64,000 nt of DNA from DAIMFL01 sp964372215 (GCA_964372215.1 CAYJQC010000022.1:1-64000), one strand, 5' to 3'; positions 44,765-54,148 are shown, numbered from the stretch's first letter. Notes: generated by a model from the sequence alone, not told the origin. Made by a program: numbers and translations.

Positions 44765-45559
44765 ATGAGCGAAGCGGCAGTGCGGTCCAATCCGACGGCA
44801 ACGGCGGTCAGCCTGACCCATATGCCGTTCGAACTCGACCAGGGCGTCGCGCACCGGGCCGCGATCGGCCTGATCGTGCTGGCGACCGACAACACCATCG
44901 AGCACGAGTTCCGCGAGATGCTGCGGATCGACGGCGTGGCGGTCTACGAGAGCCGGATTCGCAACGCGGTCGACATCAACCCGACCACCCTGGCCGAGAT
45001 GGAGCGCGGCATGGCCGCCGCCGCCGATCTCATCCTGCCGGGGGTGAAGCTCGACGTGGTCGCCTATGGCTGCACCTCGGGCACCGTGGTGATCGGCGAG
45101 GAGACCGTGTTCGCCCGCATCCGCGAGGCGCGCCCCGGCGTCGCCTGCACCACGCCGATCACCGGCGCCCTTGCCGGGCTGAAGGCCCTGGGCGCGCGGC
45201 GCATCGCGCTGCTGACACCCTATGTCGAGGAGGTCAACCAGCAGCTCCGCCGCTTCATCGAGGCGCGCGACATCGGCGTGCCGGTGATGGGCTCGTTCAA
45301 CCACGAGAACGACAACGAGGTGGCGCGCATCGCGCCGGCCTCGATCCGCGCCGCCGCCCTGGAGCTCGGCCGCCATCCCCAGGTCGACGCGGTGTTCGTC
45401 TCCTGCACCAGCCTGCGGCTGGCGTCGTTCGTCGACGAGCTGGAGATGGATCTCGGCAAGCCGGTGACGTCGAGCAACCACGCGCTGGCCTGGCACTGCC
45501 TGCGGCTCGCCGGCTGCAAGGAGCCGGTGCCGGGCTTCGGCCGGCTGTTCCGGATCTGA
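44765..45559 (+). CDS. Asp/Glu racemase superfamily protein (maleate isomerase/AMDase-like)
   Basis: A 264-residue enzyme of the maleate cis-trans isomerase/arylmalonate decarboxylase group. The two active-site Cys are in VAYGCTSGTVVIG and VFVSCTSLRLA, with RIALLTPYVEEVNQQLRR in between. Ectoine-utilisation EutA belongs to the same group, but no other ectoine genes are here. It is convergent with dadA by 1 bp, so a role in amino-acid or keto-acid catabolism is possible. Substrate uncertain. Confidence 0.8.
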   Translation: MSEAAVRSNPTATAVSLTHMPFELDQGVAHRAAIGLIVLATDNTIEHEFREMLRIDGVAVYESRIRNAVDINPTTLAEMERGMAAAADLILPGVKLDVVAYGCTSGTVVIGEETVFARIREARPGVACTTPITGALAGLKALGARRIALLTPYVEEVNQQLRRFIEARDIGVPVMGSFNHENDNEVARIAPASIRAAALELGRHPQVDAVFVSCTSLRLASFVDELEMDLGKPVTSSNHALAWHCLRLAGCKEPVPGFGRLFRI

Positions 45560-45560
45560 C

Positions 45561-46811
45561 TCAGTACCGCTCCAGCGTCAGCCCGTCGGTATCGATTTCC
45601 GGCTGCTTGCCGTCGATCAGGTCGGCGACGATGCGCGCCGAGCCGGCGGCCATGGTCCAGCCCATGTGGCCGTGGCCGGTGTTGAGGGTCAGGTTCTTCA
45701 CCCGCGAGGCGCCCAGGATCGGCGGGCCGTCCGGGGTCATCGGCCGCAGGCAGGCCCAGTAGTCCGGCTTGTCGTAGGCGCCGCCCTGGGGGAACAGGTC
45801 GCGCGCCACCCGCAGCATGTGGGCGAAGTCGCCGGAGCTGTACTCGGTGTCGTAGCCCGCGAAATCGGCGGTGGCGGTGAGCCGCAGCCGATCGCCCATG
45901 CGGGCGAAGGCGACCAGGTTGGCCTCGTCGACGCCGCCGATCCGCGGCGAGCCCTGGTCGCCGTCGGTCGGCAGGGTGACCGAGTAGCCCTTGACCGGGT
46001 AGATCGGCAGCCGGAGCCCGAGGCGCCGGACCAGCAGCGGGCTGTAGCTGCCGAGCGCCAGCACGTAGTGGTCGGCGCTCATCGGCCCGCGGTCGGTGGC
46101 GATCCCGCGCACCTGGCCGCGGTCGCCCTCGATCGCGGTGATGGTGCGGCCCATCTCGAAGGCGACGCCGAGTTCGCGGCAGCGCGCCGCCAGCCCGTCG
46201 GTGAACATCCTGGCGTCGCCGCTGCTGTCGCCCGGCGCGTAGATCGCGCCGGCGAGCTTGCCCTTGGCGCCGGCCAGCGCCGGCTCGAGCGCGACGCAGC
46301 GCTCCGGATCGATCGCCTCGAGCCTGGCGCCGTGGTCGCGCAGCAGCGCCATGTTGGCGGTGCCGAGCGCCAGGTGGGCCTTGTCCCGGTAGAGATAGAG
46401 CAGCCCGCGCTCGACCGCGTCATAGGCGATTCCGGTCTCGCGCGCGGTCTCCGCCAGGACGTGCTGGCTGTACAGGCAGAGCTTGAGCTTGATGACGGTG
46501 TACTTGCGGCTGCGCTCGGCGGTGCAGTTGGCGAGGAAGCGCAGGCCCCAGGCCCACATGCGCGGATCGGCCCGCAAATGGAACCGCAGCGCCATGTCGT
46601 CGCGCCACAGCGACTTCAGCAGGATCATCGGCGCGCGCGGCGAGTTCCAGGTATAGGCGTGTCCGGGGGCGACCAGTCCGGCATTGGCGAAGCTGGTCTC
46701 GCCGGCGACGTCCTTCTGGCGGTCGATCACGGTGACCGCGTGACCGGCGCGGGCGAGGAAGTAGGCGGTGGCGACACCGACGACGCCGGCCCCCAAAACG
46801 ATGATCCGCAT
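45561..46811 (-). CDS. dadA: D-amino acid dehydrogenase small subunit DadA
   Basis: A 416-residue FAD enzyme oxidising D-amino acids to keto acids and passing electrons to the respiratory chain. The FAD motif is IIVLGAGVVGVATAYFLARA; family blocks include GETSFANAGLVAPGHAYTW, PVKGYSVTLP and LNTGHGHMGWTMAAGSARI. Length is normal for DadA. The 255-bp upstream spacer carries an inverted motif at 46898-46912. It may act on products of the neighbouring racemase-family enzyme. Confidence 0.88.
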   Translation of the reverse strand: MRIIVLGAGVVGVATAYFLARAGHAVTVIDRQKDVAGETSFANAGLVAPGHAYTWNSPRAPMILLKSLWRDDMALRFHLRADPRMWAWGLRFLANCTAERSRKYTVIKLKLCLYSQHVLAETARETGIAYDAVERGLLYLYRDKAHLALGTANMALLRDHGARLEAIDPERCVALEPALAGAKGKLAGAIYAPGDSSGDARMFTDGLAARCRELGVAFEMGRTITAIEGDRGQVRGIATDRGPMSADHYVLALGSYSPLLVRRLGLRLPIYPVKGYSVTLPTDGDQGSPRIGGVDEANLVAFARMGDRLRLTATADFAGYDTEYSSGDFAHMLRVARDLFPQGGAYDKPDYWACLRPMTPDGPPILGASRVKNLTLNTGHGHMGWTMAAGSARIVADLIDGKQPEIDTDGLTLERY

Positions 46812-46897
46812 GTGGCCTATCCTCAGTCCCGGCGGAACCGGCTGTCCGAACCGTGCGTTCGCTCTCGGCGGACCGGTTCCCGGCCGCCGCGGCCGAT

Positions 46898-46912
46898 CCT
46901 AATCGAAGTAGG
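46898..46912. promoter_or_regulatory. interrupted inverted repeat upstream of dadA
   Basis: CCTAATCGAAGTAGG has CCTA/TAGG arms and lies 87 bases before the dadA start. Its core TACTTCGA (reverse strand) also occurs twice upstream of the ACT-aminotransferase pair (49635-49642 and 49662-49669). It could be a shared regulator site. Confidence 0.35.
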
Positions 46913-47066
46913 CGGCGGCTCCAATGGCGCCAGCGGGGGCGCCAGCGGGCTGACGCCGCGGGCAGTCTCGCGATTGCCACAATCGCCCGGCAATCGTAAA
47001 ACCAGAGGGGTCGCGGCCGTCGCCGCGCCGGCACGCCGCCAAACCCCGACGGAGAGGATCGCCTCC

Positions 47067-47546
47067 ATGCTGTCTCACCCGCTCGCGAGAGTTCTCATGC
47101 CGGCGGCGCTGGCCCTTGGCCTGTGCGGCGCCGCCGCCCCGGCCGGCGCCGACCAGATCGCGCCCGCGCTGTCGCTCGACGAGGTGCGGAGCTGCGTGTG
47201 CCTCGAGCAGGCGCTGAAGAACCGGCAGGCCGAGATGGAGCTGCGCCAGGGCATCCTCGAGGAGCGCGAGAACGAGCTCGAGCGCATCGGCATGGAGATC
47301 CAGGTTCGGCGGACGTCGATGAATCCCGAGGACCAGCAGGCGATCGACGACCTGAGGGCGATCATCGAGCGGCAGGACTCGCTGCGCCTGCTGATGAGCC
47401 GGGACATCATGCCGTCCTATCAGGGCAGCGTGAGCGCCTACAACAGGACGGTGGCGGCCTATAACGAGAACTGCGCGAACAAGCGCATCTACACGCCCGA
47501 CGTCGACAAGGTGAAGCAGAACCTGCAGTGCCCGCCGGCGCCATAG
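47067..47546 (+). CDS. exported coiled-coil protein
   Basis: A 159-residue protein with signal peptide (about 1-28, PAGADQ) and a long helix with heptads (EMELRQGILEERENELERIG, then EDQQAIDDLRAIIERQDSLR). Four Cys lie near the ends of the mature part (SCVCLEQ, ENCANKR, LQCPPAP), which could form disulfides. Unknown function; probably periplasmic. The ATG at 47067 follows GGAGAGGATCGCCTCC. Confidence 0.65.
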   Translation: MLSHPLARVLMPAALALGLCGAAAPAGADQIAPALSLDEVRSCVCLEQALKNRQAEMELRQGILEERENELERIGMEIQVRRTSMNPEDQQAIDDLRAIIERQDSLRLLMSRDIMPSYQGSVSAYNRTVAAYNENCANKRIYTPDVDKVKQNLQCPPAP

Positions 47547-47637
47547 CGACCGGTCGGGCGCTATCGCCCGGGTGCCGGCGCCGGGTCGATCGCCGACGCG
47601 TCCAGTCTGCGCCGGCCCGATCGTCGATGCCGGGCGA

Positions 47638-49017
47638 TCAGGCGGTCAGCTCGCCGGCCAGCTCGCCCATGCGCGCCAGGTAGAAATCGACGTCCGCGTC
47701 CGTCATGGCGAAGGAGACGGTGGGGCCGGCCGAGGCGATCGACTCCCAGACTCCGCGATTGGCCAGCCAGACCCGGATCAGGGCATAGAGTTCGGGATCG
47801 GCCAGCGCGCGCGCCTCGGCGCCGGTCTTCGGCAGGCGCGGCGCGAAGCTGAAGCCGGACCGGCAGAACAGGCGCTGGGCGCGCCACGGCAGGCCGGCCG
47901 CGGCGAACACCGCGTCGAGGCCGTCGGCCAGGCGGCCGCCGAGCCGGGCGGTGCGGGCGTAGCCGTCCGGCGTCAGCACCTGCTCGAGCGCCGCGCGCGC
48001 CGCGGCGAGCGACAGGGCGTTGGCATAGAGGGTGCCGCCGGTGGCGATGCCGCCCACCGACTCCAGGGGCGCGCCGGGCAGCGCCGGAGGCTCCTCGAGA
48101 TGGCGCGCCAGTTCCGCCGTCACCCCATAGGCGCCGATGGCGATGCCGCCGCCGAGCGACTTGCCGAAGCTGACGGCGTCGCAGTCGAGCTTCCAGGCGC
48201 CCTTCAGGCCGCCGGGCGCACAGACCAGGGTGTGGGTCTCGTCGAACGCCAGCAGGGTCCCGGTCTTTCGCGTTGCCGCGCGCAGGCCCTCGAGGAATCC
48301 CGGCGCGGGCAGCACCACCCCGGTATTGGTGAGCGCCGGCTCGACCATGACGCAGGCGATGTCGCGGCCGGCGAGCGCCGCCTCGGCGGCGGCGAGGTCG
48401 TTGTACCCGACGATGCGCGCGCGCGCCGCGGCCTGGGCCGGAAGCCCGGCCAGCTCGGGGCGCACCTCGCCGTCGACCAGCATCACCAGGCTGTCGTCGA
48501 TATGGCCGTGATACTTGCCGTCGAACATCAGGATCGCCTCGCGTCCGGTGGCGTGGCGGGCGAGGCGGATCACCTCGGCATTGGCGCCCGACGCCGACAG
48601 GGTGAACTGCCAGAACGGCAGGCCCCAGCGGCGCGCCAGCTCTTCGGCGACGACCACGGCGTCCTCGGTCGGCAACAGGAACTGGCTGCCCGCCGCCATC
48701 CGCCGGGTCACCGCCGCGACCACCGCCGGCGGCGCGTAGCCGCAGGCCATGCTCATGTCGGCCTGGTTCATGTCGAGATAGCCGTGGCCGTCGACGTCGG
48801 TGAACCCTGCGCCGGCGCCGGACGCGGCGAAGATCGGCGGATGGGCATAGAGCGCGCTCATCCAGCCCATCGGCACGCCGCCCGGCAGATGCGCCCGGGC
48901 GCGCTCCAGCAGCGCCATCGAGCGCGGCCGGGCGGCGACGAACGCGGCGTCCTCGCGCGCCCGCAGCGCCGCGACCCGCCGGCGATCGACGCCGGTCGCG
49001 GGCGGCGCGACGTTCAC
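47638..49017 (-). CDS. class III aminotransferase (aspartate aminotransferase family)
   Basis: A 459-residue PLP enzyme. The PLP Lys is in VSFGKSLGGGIAIG; other marks are SGANAEVIRLARHATGR, FDGKYHGHIDDSLVM and AFDETHTLVCAPGGLKG. It resembles the glutamate-1-semialdehyde aminomutase-like branch, used on many amino or omega-amino compounds. The start is GTG at 49017, overlapping the stop of the ACT gene (GTGA), so the pair is translationally coupled. The ACT protein may sense the amino acid it consumes. Substrate unknown. Confidence 0.83.
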   Translation of the reverse strand: MNVAPPATGVDRRRVAALRAREDAAFVAARPRSMALLERARAHLPGGVPMGWMSALYAHPPIFAASGAGAGFTDVDGHGYLDMNQADMSMACGYAPPAVVAAVTRRMAAGSQFLLPTEDAVVVAEELARRWGLPFWQFTLSASGANAEVIRLARHATGREAILMFDGKYHGHIDDSLVMLVDGEVRPELAGLPAQAAARARIVGYNDLAAAEAALAGRDIACVMVEPALTNTGVVLPAPGFLEGLRAATRKTGTLLAFDETHTLVCAPGGLKGAWKLDCDAVSFGKSLGGGIAIGAYGVTAELARHLEEPPALPGAPLESVGGIATGGTLYANALSLAAARAALEQVLTPDGYARTARLGGRLADGLDAVFAAAGLPWRAQRLFCRSGFSFAPRLPKTGAEARALADPELYALIRVWLANRGVWESIASAGPTVSFAMTDADVDFYLARMGELAGELTA

Positions 49018-49550
49018 TTGGCGACCCAGTGGCAGCTGTGATGCAGCTCGCTCGCGGTGTTGGCGACCGTCGCCAGGCAGGCCTGGGTCTTCTCGGGCGG
49101 GATCGAGACGGCGAAGCGCGAGACATAGCGCGCGCCGCCGCTGCCGCCGGGGATGTGCTCGGAGTTGAGGCGCACGATGTTGGCGCCGAAGCCGACGAAC
49201 ACCTCCGACAGCCGGGCGAGCAGCCCCGGGCTGTCCTCGCCGGTGATCTCGATGCGGTGGGTGATCTGCGCCGTTTCGCCGTGCACGGGATTGTAGCTGA
49301 ACGGCACCACCGAGATCTTGGCGCGGGTCTGGCGGGCGAGGCCCGGCAGGGTGCGCAGGTCCTTCTCCATGCCGGCGAGATCGAGGCCCTTGGCCAGCTC
49401 GACCACCGAGGTGAACTCCGCCGCCCCGCCGAGCACCGCGAAGGTGGTGTCGCCGAGATTGATGCCGAGATCGTAGAGCCGCCCGGTCACCTCGGCGATC
49501 AGGCCGGTGTAGTCCTCGCAGATGATCGAGACCAGCGCAGTCTCCGCCAT
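49014..49550 (-). CDS. ACT-domain protein, GcvR-like
   Basis: A 178-residue protein with two ACT domains: VSIICEDYTGLIAEVTGRLYDLGINL (about 6-85), given here as VSIICEDYTGLIAEV and GRLYDLGINL, and THRIEITGEDSPGLLARLSE (about 95-175). GcvR of E. coli has the same layout and, through GcvA, controls glycine cleavage. A GcvA-type LysR gene lies about 640 bp away, which strengthens the link. It has a good ribosome site GGGAGGA before the ATG at 49550. It is coupled to the aminotransferase. Confidence 0.78.
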   Translation of the reverse strand: MAETALVSIICEDYTGLIAEVTGRLYDLGINLGDTTFAVLGGAAEFTSVVELAKGLDLAGMEKDLRTLPGLARQTRAKISVVPFSYNPVHGETAQITHRIEITGEDSPGLLARLSEVFVGFGANIVRLNSEHIPGGSGGARYVSRFAVSIPPEKTQACLATVANTASELHHSCHWVAK

Positions 49551-50187
49551 GTCCACTTCCTCCCCCGGGATCGGCATCCGCCCGCCGCCCATCATGGCGC
49601 ATCCTGCCGCCGGACATCCAGCGCCGACCCGGCCTACTTCGATACGGCGCCCGACGCGGCCTACTTCGACGCGGAGCGTGCGGCGACGAACGGCGGATGG
49701 GCGCCGGGCGGCGCAGTTAAATTTACTCTGACCCGAACAGCCCCCGGTTTTGGGGGTGTCGGAAACGCTTACAGTCCAGCGCGCGCGGAAACCCCGGTTG
49801 CCGCCTGGGGGTCGCGGAAAATGGCGGAAAACCGTCGCCTATACCTCATTTGGGTGAGACGGATTCCCTTACATCGCGTCCTTGATCCCGGCGATGGCGC
49901 GCCGGTTCGACCGGCAGTCTCCTGGGCTTCCGCGACTGGCACACAGCTTGTTAGGCCGACTGAGGGAATACGGACTGTGCGGCCCGCGCGCTTGTTCTCG
50001 GGGGGGGCGCGACGAAACAGCAGGCATATCCGGCGATCCGCCGGCCCCGCCACGTGAAATCGGCATTCCCCAATCGCGGCCGACCTGCCAACTCCATCCG
50101 GTCCATCGCTGCCGGGGTCGTGGTTGTCTTCGCGATCGAGGCTGGCCTGTCGCACCGTGGCGTTCGCCTGGCGCGGGCGGATCGCTG
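49551..50187. other. 637-bp non-coding spacer
   Basis: No convincing gene. It holds a 27-bp-spaced repeat of GCGGCCTACTTCGA type (49632-49670), the AT-rich TTAAATTTACTCTGACCC (49717-49734), which resembles sequence near some transposase remnants, a hairpin CCCCC-ggtttt-GGGGG (49741-49756), and a GCCGGTTCGACCGGC inverted repeat near 49900. The lower-quality feel suggests mobile-element decay. Confidence 0.4.
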
Positions 50188-51129
50188 TCAGGGGCGCCGT
50201 GAGCGAAGCCGCGACTTGCCGGCAGTCGACCCCGGTTGCGGCCTCGCCGTCGCCTGTTCCGGGTTCGCCGCCGCCATGATCCAGTCGCGAAAGGTCGCCA
50301 GCTCGGCGGCGTGAAGCGCGCCCCGGGGATAGGCCAGGTGGTAGCCGTAGTCCCGCAACTCGACGGTCGAGATCCGAAACAACCGGCCGGCGCTCAGCTC
50401 GGGCGCGACCAGCTCGTCGTTCAAGGCGATGCCCTGGCCGTCGATCACCGCCTGCACCCGCACGTTCGGGTCGGGGATGACCAGGTCGTCGCGCGTCGCG
50501 CGAAACGCCAGCCCCGCCGCGTCGTGCCAGTCGCGCCAGGCGGCGCTGCCGTCGCGGTCGTGCAGCAGGGGCGCGCCGGGCAGCACCGCCGCGAGGCCGG
50601 CGTCGGCGACCCGCCCGGCGATCGCCGCGCCGGCGGTCGGAAACGCCGGACACGGAAACAGCGGCTCGATCTCCATGTCGGCCCAGTCGCCCTTGCCCCA
50701 GCGAACCGCCATGTCGATGCCGGCCGCGCGGATATCGATCAGGTCGACCAGCGGCTGCAGGCGCAGGGCGATGCCGGGGTGGCCGGCGGTGAAGGTCATC
50801 AGCCGCGGCGACAGCCAGCGCGACGCGAAATAGGTCGACATGCCGATGGTGATGCGCCCGCGCTCCGGCTCCTGCAACTCGGCGATCTCGCGGTCGAGAT
50901 CGCGGAACGCGCCCTGGCAGGCGTGCCAGAGCCGCTTGCCCTTCGCGGTCAGCGCGATGCCGCGATTCCGGCGGATGAAGACCGCGAAGCCGAGCTCCCG
51001 TTCCAGCCGGTTGACCTGGTAGCTGATGGCGCCCTTGGTGAGGTTCAGCGCGGCCGCGGCCGAGGTGAAGCTGAGATGGCGCGCCGCCACCTCGAACACC
51101 CGCAGGCTGTCCTGGAATCCGAGCCGCAT
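50188..51129 (-). CDS. LysR family regulator, GcvA-type
   Basis: A 313-residue regulator. The N-terminal helix-turn-helix is LRVFEVAARHLSFTSAAAAL with LTKGAISYQVNRLERELG, the GcvA-like pattern (arrangement RLGFQDSLRVFEVAARHLSF). The effector domain runs to about 295, followed by a basic tail. It is divergent from the MttB homologue gene. Control of methylated-amine or glycine genes is likely but inferred. Confidence 0.86.
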   Translation of the reverse strand: MRLGFQDSLRVFEVAARHLSFTSAAAALNLTKGAISYQVNRLERELGFAVFIRRNRGIALTAKGKRLWHACQGAFRDLDREIAELQEPERGRITIGMSTYFASRWLSPRLMTFTAGHPGIALRLQPLVDLIDIRAAGIDMAVRWGKGDWADMEIEPLFPCPAFPTAGAAIAGRVADAGLAAVLPGAPLLHDRDGSAAWRDWHDAAGLAFRATRDDLVIPDPNVRVQAVIDGQGIALNDELVAPELSAGRLFRISTVELRDYGYHLAYPRGALHAAELATFRDWIMAAANPEQATARPQPGSTAGKSRLRSRRP

Positions 51130-51161
51130 TCTCTGTGTCTAGGAAATTTGAACGCCGGGTG

Positions 51162-51177
51162 CAAATCAATTGGTTTG
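51162..51177. promoter_or_regulatory. near-palindrome between LysR and MttB genes
   Basis: CAAATCAATTGGTTTG (arms CAAATC/GGTTTG, AATT centre) lies in the 165-bp divergent spacer. A further AAATTTG half-site is at 51144-51150. It is a likely LysR operator. Confidence 0.42.
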
Positions 51178-51294
51178 TGCGCCGCCGGTGTTCCGGGTTC
51201 TTATGGAAAAACAAAGCGCTAGAATGCGCACGTTCCTCCATGCCGAGGCGCGACGCGGCCTGGCGGGCAGGCAGACTGGTCCCGGGAGTCAGCG

Positions 51295-52866
51295 ATGCAC
51301 GGCTCGGATGACGACTCCGGCCGGGCGCCCGCCGGGGCGGCGCGGGCGCGCGGCGGCGGAAGGTCGGCCCGGGTGGCGCGCCGCGTCGCCGGCGGCCCGG
51401 CGCCCGCCCGGGCGATCGTCAGGCGCCGAACGCCGGTCTACGAGCTGCTGGACGAGGACGCGCTGCAGCGCCTGGAGACGCATGCCGACTGGATCCTGCG
51501 GGAGATCGGCATCGAGTTCCGCGGCGACCCGGAGGTGCTCGACCTGTTCCGGGCGGCCGGGGCGACGGTCGCCGGCGATCGCGTGCGCTTCGACCCCGGG
51601 CTGGCCCGCGCGCTGTGCGCGTCGGCGCCCGCCAGCTTCCGCATGGAGGGGCGCGATCCCGCCTCGGCGATCGTCCTGGGCGGCGACCACATGGTGTTCA
51701 TGCCGGCCTATGGCCCGCCCTTCGTCACCGACCTCGAGCGCGGGCGCCGCTATGCCACGATCGAGGACTTCGGCAATTTCGTGAAGCTCGCCTATGCCAC
51801 GCCCTGGCTGAATCATTCCGGCGGCACGGTCTGCGAGCCGGTCGACCTGCCGGTCAACAAGCGCCATCTCGACATGGTCTACGCCCATCTGCGCTTTTCC
51901 ACCAAGCCGTTCATGGGCTCGGTGACCGCGCCCGAGCGGGCCGAGGATTCCATCGCCATGGCGCGGCTGGTGTTCGGCGACGCGTACCTCGAAGAAAACT
52001 GCGTCATCCAGGGCAACATCAACGTCAACTCGCCGCTGGTCTACGACCACGTCATGTCCGGCGCCCTCAAGGCCTATGCGCGCGCCAACCAGAGCGTCGT
52101 CGTGTCGCCGTTCATTCTCGGCGGCGCCATGGGGCCGGTGACCATGCCGGCGTTGCTGGCCCAGGCCCACGCCGAGGCCATGGCGGGCATCGCGCTGAGC
52201 CAGCTGGTGCGCAAGGGCGCGCCGGTGGTCTACGGCAACTTCCTGACGACCATGAACCTGAAGACCGGCGCCCCGACCTTCGGCACGCCCGAGGCCAATC
52301 TCTGCACCTTCGCCATCGCGCAGCTGTGCCGCCGGCTCGGCCTGCCGCTGCGCTGCGGCGGCCACCTCACGGCGTCGAAGGTGGCGGACGGCCAGGCCAT
52401 GCAGGAGTCCGCCACCAGCATGATGGCCGGGATTCTGGCCGGCTCCAATTTCGTCTTCCATGCCGCCGGATGGCTCGAAAGCGGCCTCACCATGGGCTAC
52501 GAGAAGTTCGTCATGGATCTCGATCACTGCGGCATGATGCAGCGCATGCTGGGCGGCCTGGCGGTGGATGAAGACGGGCTGGCGGCGGACGCCTTTCGCG
52601 AAGCCGGACCCGGCACGAACTTCCTGGGCACCGCCCACACCCTGGCCCATTTCGAGAGCGCCAACTACCTGTCCGAGCTTGCCGACACCGCGTCCTTCGA
52701 GCAGTGGGAGGAGGGCGGCCGGCTCGATCTCGAGCAGCGCGCCGGCCGGCGCTGCAAGGCGATGCTGGCCGAATACCAGGCGCCGCCGCTCGACCCGGCG
52801 ATCGACGAGGCGCTCCGGGATTTCATGGCGCGCCGGAAATCGGCATTGCCGGACCAGTGGTATTAG
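51295..52866 (+). CDS. MttB-family methyltransferase, non-pyrrolysine
   Basis: A 523-residue protein of the trimethylamine methyltransferase (COG5598) family. The frame has no internal TAG, so it lacks the pyrrolysine of archaeal MttB and falls in the wide non-Pyl group that includes glycine-betaine methyltransferase MtgB. Family segments include HSGGTVCEPVDLPVNKRHLD, INVNSPLVYD, and GGAMGPVTMPALLAQAHAEA. The first 30 residues are basic and disordered. Such enzymes move a methyl group to a corrinoid protein, but no corrinoid-protein gene is adjacent. Divergent from the GcvA-type LysR gene. Substrate (betaine, carnitine, proline betaine) unknown. Confidence 0.83.
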   Translation: MHGSDDDSGRAPAGAARARGGGRSARVARRVAGGPAPARAIVRRRTPVYELLDEDALQRLETHADWILREIGIEFRGDPEVLDLFRAAGATVAGDRVRFDPGLARALCASAPASFRMEGRDPASAIVLGGDHMVFMPAYGPPFVTDLERGRRYATIEDFGNFVKLAYATPWLNHSGGTVCEPVDLPVNKRHLDMVYAHLRFSTKPFMGSVTAPERAEDSIAMARLVFGDAYLEENCVIQGNINVNSPLVYDHVMSGALKAYARANQSVVVSPFILGGAMGPVTMPALLAQAHAEAMAGIALSQLVRKGAPVVYGNFLTTMNLKTGAPTFGTPEANLCTFAIAQLCRRLGLPLRCGGHLTASKVADGQAMQESATSMMAGILAGSNFVFHAAGWLESGLTMGYEKFVMDLDHCGMMQRMLGGLAVDEDGLAADAFREAGPGTNFLGTAHTLAHFESANYLSELADTASFEQWEEGGRLDLEQRAGRRCKAMLAEYQAPPLDPAIDEALRDFMARRKSALPDQWY

Positions 52867-52935
52867 CGACCGCGCCGCGCGCACCCGCAGGCGTGCCGGC
52901 CAAGCGAGGCCCGAGGCGCCCGCGTCGAATGACGC

Positions 52936-54114
52936 CTACACCACGTTGCGCTCGAACAGCGGCGCGTTCTCCAGCACGCGCTGCCAGCCGAAGCGCGCGA
53001 GGTCGATGCTGCGATAGCCGCCATGGACGATCAGCTCGGCGATGGCGCGGCCGACCGCGGGCGATTGCTGCAGGCCGTGGCCGCTGAAACCGGCCGCGGT
53101 GTAGAAATTGGCGACCTCCGGATGCAGCCCCAGGATCGCGTTCTGGTCGAGGGTGTTGTAGTCGTAATGCCCGGCCCAGGCGCGGGCGAGCTTGATCGCC
53201 TCGAAGGCCGGCACCCGGTGGGCGAGCGCCGGCCAGATGGTGTCCTCGAACAGGCTGTAGTCGATCTCGAAGTCGAGGCAGTCGGGATCGGCATCCTCGG
53301 GCGGCGAGACGCCGCAGATGTAGCTGGCGCCCTCGGGGCGGAAATAGACGCCGGACGGGTCGATCAGCAGGGGCGCCTTCAGCACCGGCTCGCGGCAGTC
53401 GAACACGAAGACGAAGCGCTTGCGCGGCCGCACCGGCAGCGCGAGCCCGGCCATGGCGGCGACCTCGTGCGCGTGGAATCCGGCGGTGTTGACCACCGCG
53501 CCGCAGGCGATCTCGCCGCCCTGGGCGAGCCGCAGGGCGGCGACCCGATTGCCGTCGCGTACCAGGCCGACGACCTCGTCCTTCACGTAGGCGACGCCGA
53601 GCGACCGCGCCTTGCGGCGGAACGCCTGCAGCAGGCCGTAGGGATCGGTCCAGCCTTCGTTCGACAGGCCGAGCGCGCCGGCCGCGAGATCCGAGGTGTT
53701 GAGCCAGGGAAAGCGCGCGCCGAGCTCGGCCGGCGACAGCAGGGCGATGTCGGCGCCGAATCCGGTCTGGGTCGCGTGGTTCTCGGCGAGCACGGCGCGC
53801 CCGGCCGCGCTCGCCAGGAACAGGTAGCCGTTCTCGACGAACGGAATCTCGGCGGTCTCGCCGGCGACCGACAGATGCTCGCCGATCGATTTCACGAAGC
53901 CGGCGCCGAAGATCGACATGGCGATGTTCTCGGGCGTCGAGAACTGCTGCCGGATGCCGCCGGCCGAGCGCGGAGTCGCCGCGGTCTCGTAGGTCGGATC
54001 GCGCTCGACCACCAGCACCGAGCCCTTGAATCCCAGCGGACCCGCGAGGAAGTACGCCACGGCGCTGCCGGTCACGGCACCGCCGACGATCACCACGTCA
54101 TAGGAGGACTGCAA
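52936..54114 (-). CDS. FAD-dependent oxidoreductase, DAO family (sarcosine/dimethylglycine oxidase-like)
   Basis: A flavoprotein of about 392 residues from the TTG at 54114 (AGAGAG before it). The FAD motif is YDVVIVGGAVTGSAVAYFLA, and EAAATPRSAG-like text (ETAATPRSAGGIRQQFSTPE) is the ribose/flavin loop. The C-terminal FSGHGLQQSPAVGRAIAELI is the conserved flavin-binding end. Members oxidise N-methyl amino acids. It is convergent with the MttB gene and 34 bp downstream of the SMP-30 gene on the same strand. The combination supports catabolism of an N-methylated compound. Confidence 0.83.
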   Translation of the reverse strand: MQSSYDVVIVGGAVTGSAVAYFLAGPLGFKGSVLVVERDPTYETAATPRSAGGIRQQFSTPENIAMSIFGAGFVKSIGEHLSVAGETAEIPFVENGYLFLASAAGRAVLAENHATQTGFGADIALLSPAELGARFPWLNTSDLAAGALGLSNEGWTDPYGLLQAFRRKARSLGVAYVKDEVVGLVRDGNRVAALRLAQGGEIACGAVVNTAGFHAHEVAAMAGLALPVRPRKRFVFVFDCREPVLKAPLLIDPSGVYFRPEGASYICGVSPPEDADPDCLDFEIDYSLFEDTIWPALAHRVPAFEAIKLARAWAGHYDYNTLDQNAILGLHPEVANFYTAAGFSGHGLQQSPAVGRAIAELIVHGGYRSIDLARFGWQRVLENAPLFERNVV

Positions 54115-54148
54115 TGCGATCTCTCTGGCAATTGGTCGGAAGCGGGAT

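Noticed and set aside
46920..46960. Direct repeat GGCGCCAGCGGG as a CRISPR-like or regulatory repeat
   Set aside because: Only two copies of a GC-rich word in a GC-rich spacer; no array or spacing pattern.
51295..52866. Pyrrolysine-containing MttB
   Set aside because: The frame has no internal TAG and matches the non-pyrrolysine branch of the family.
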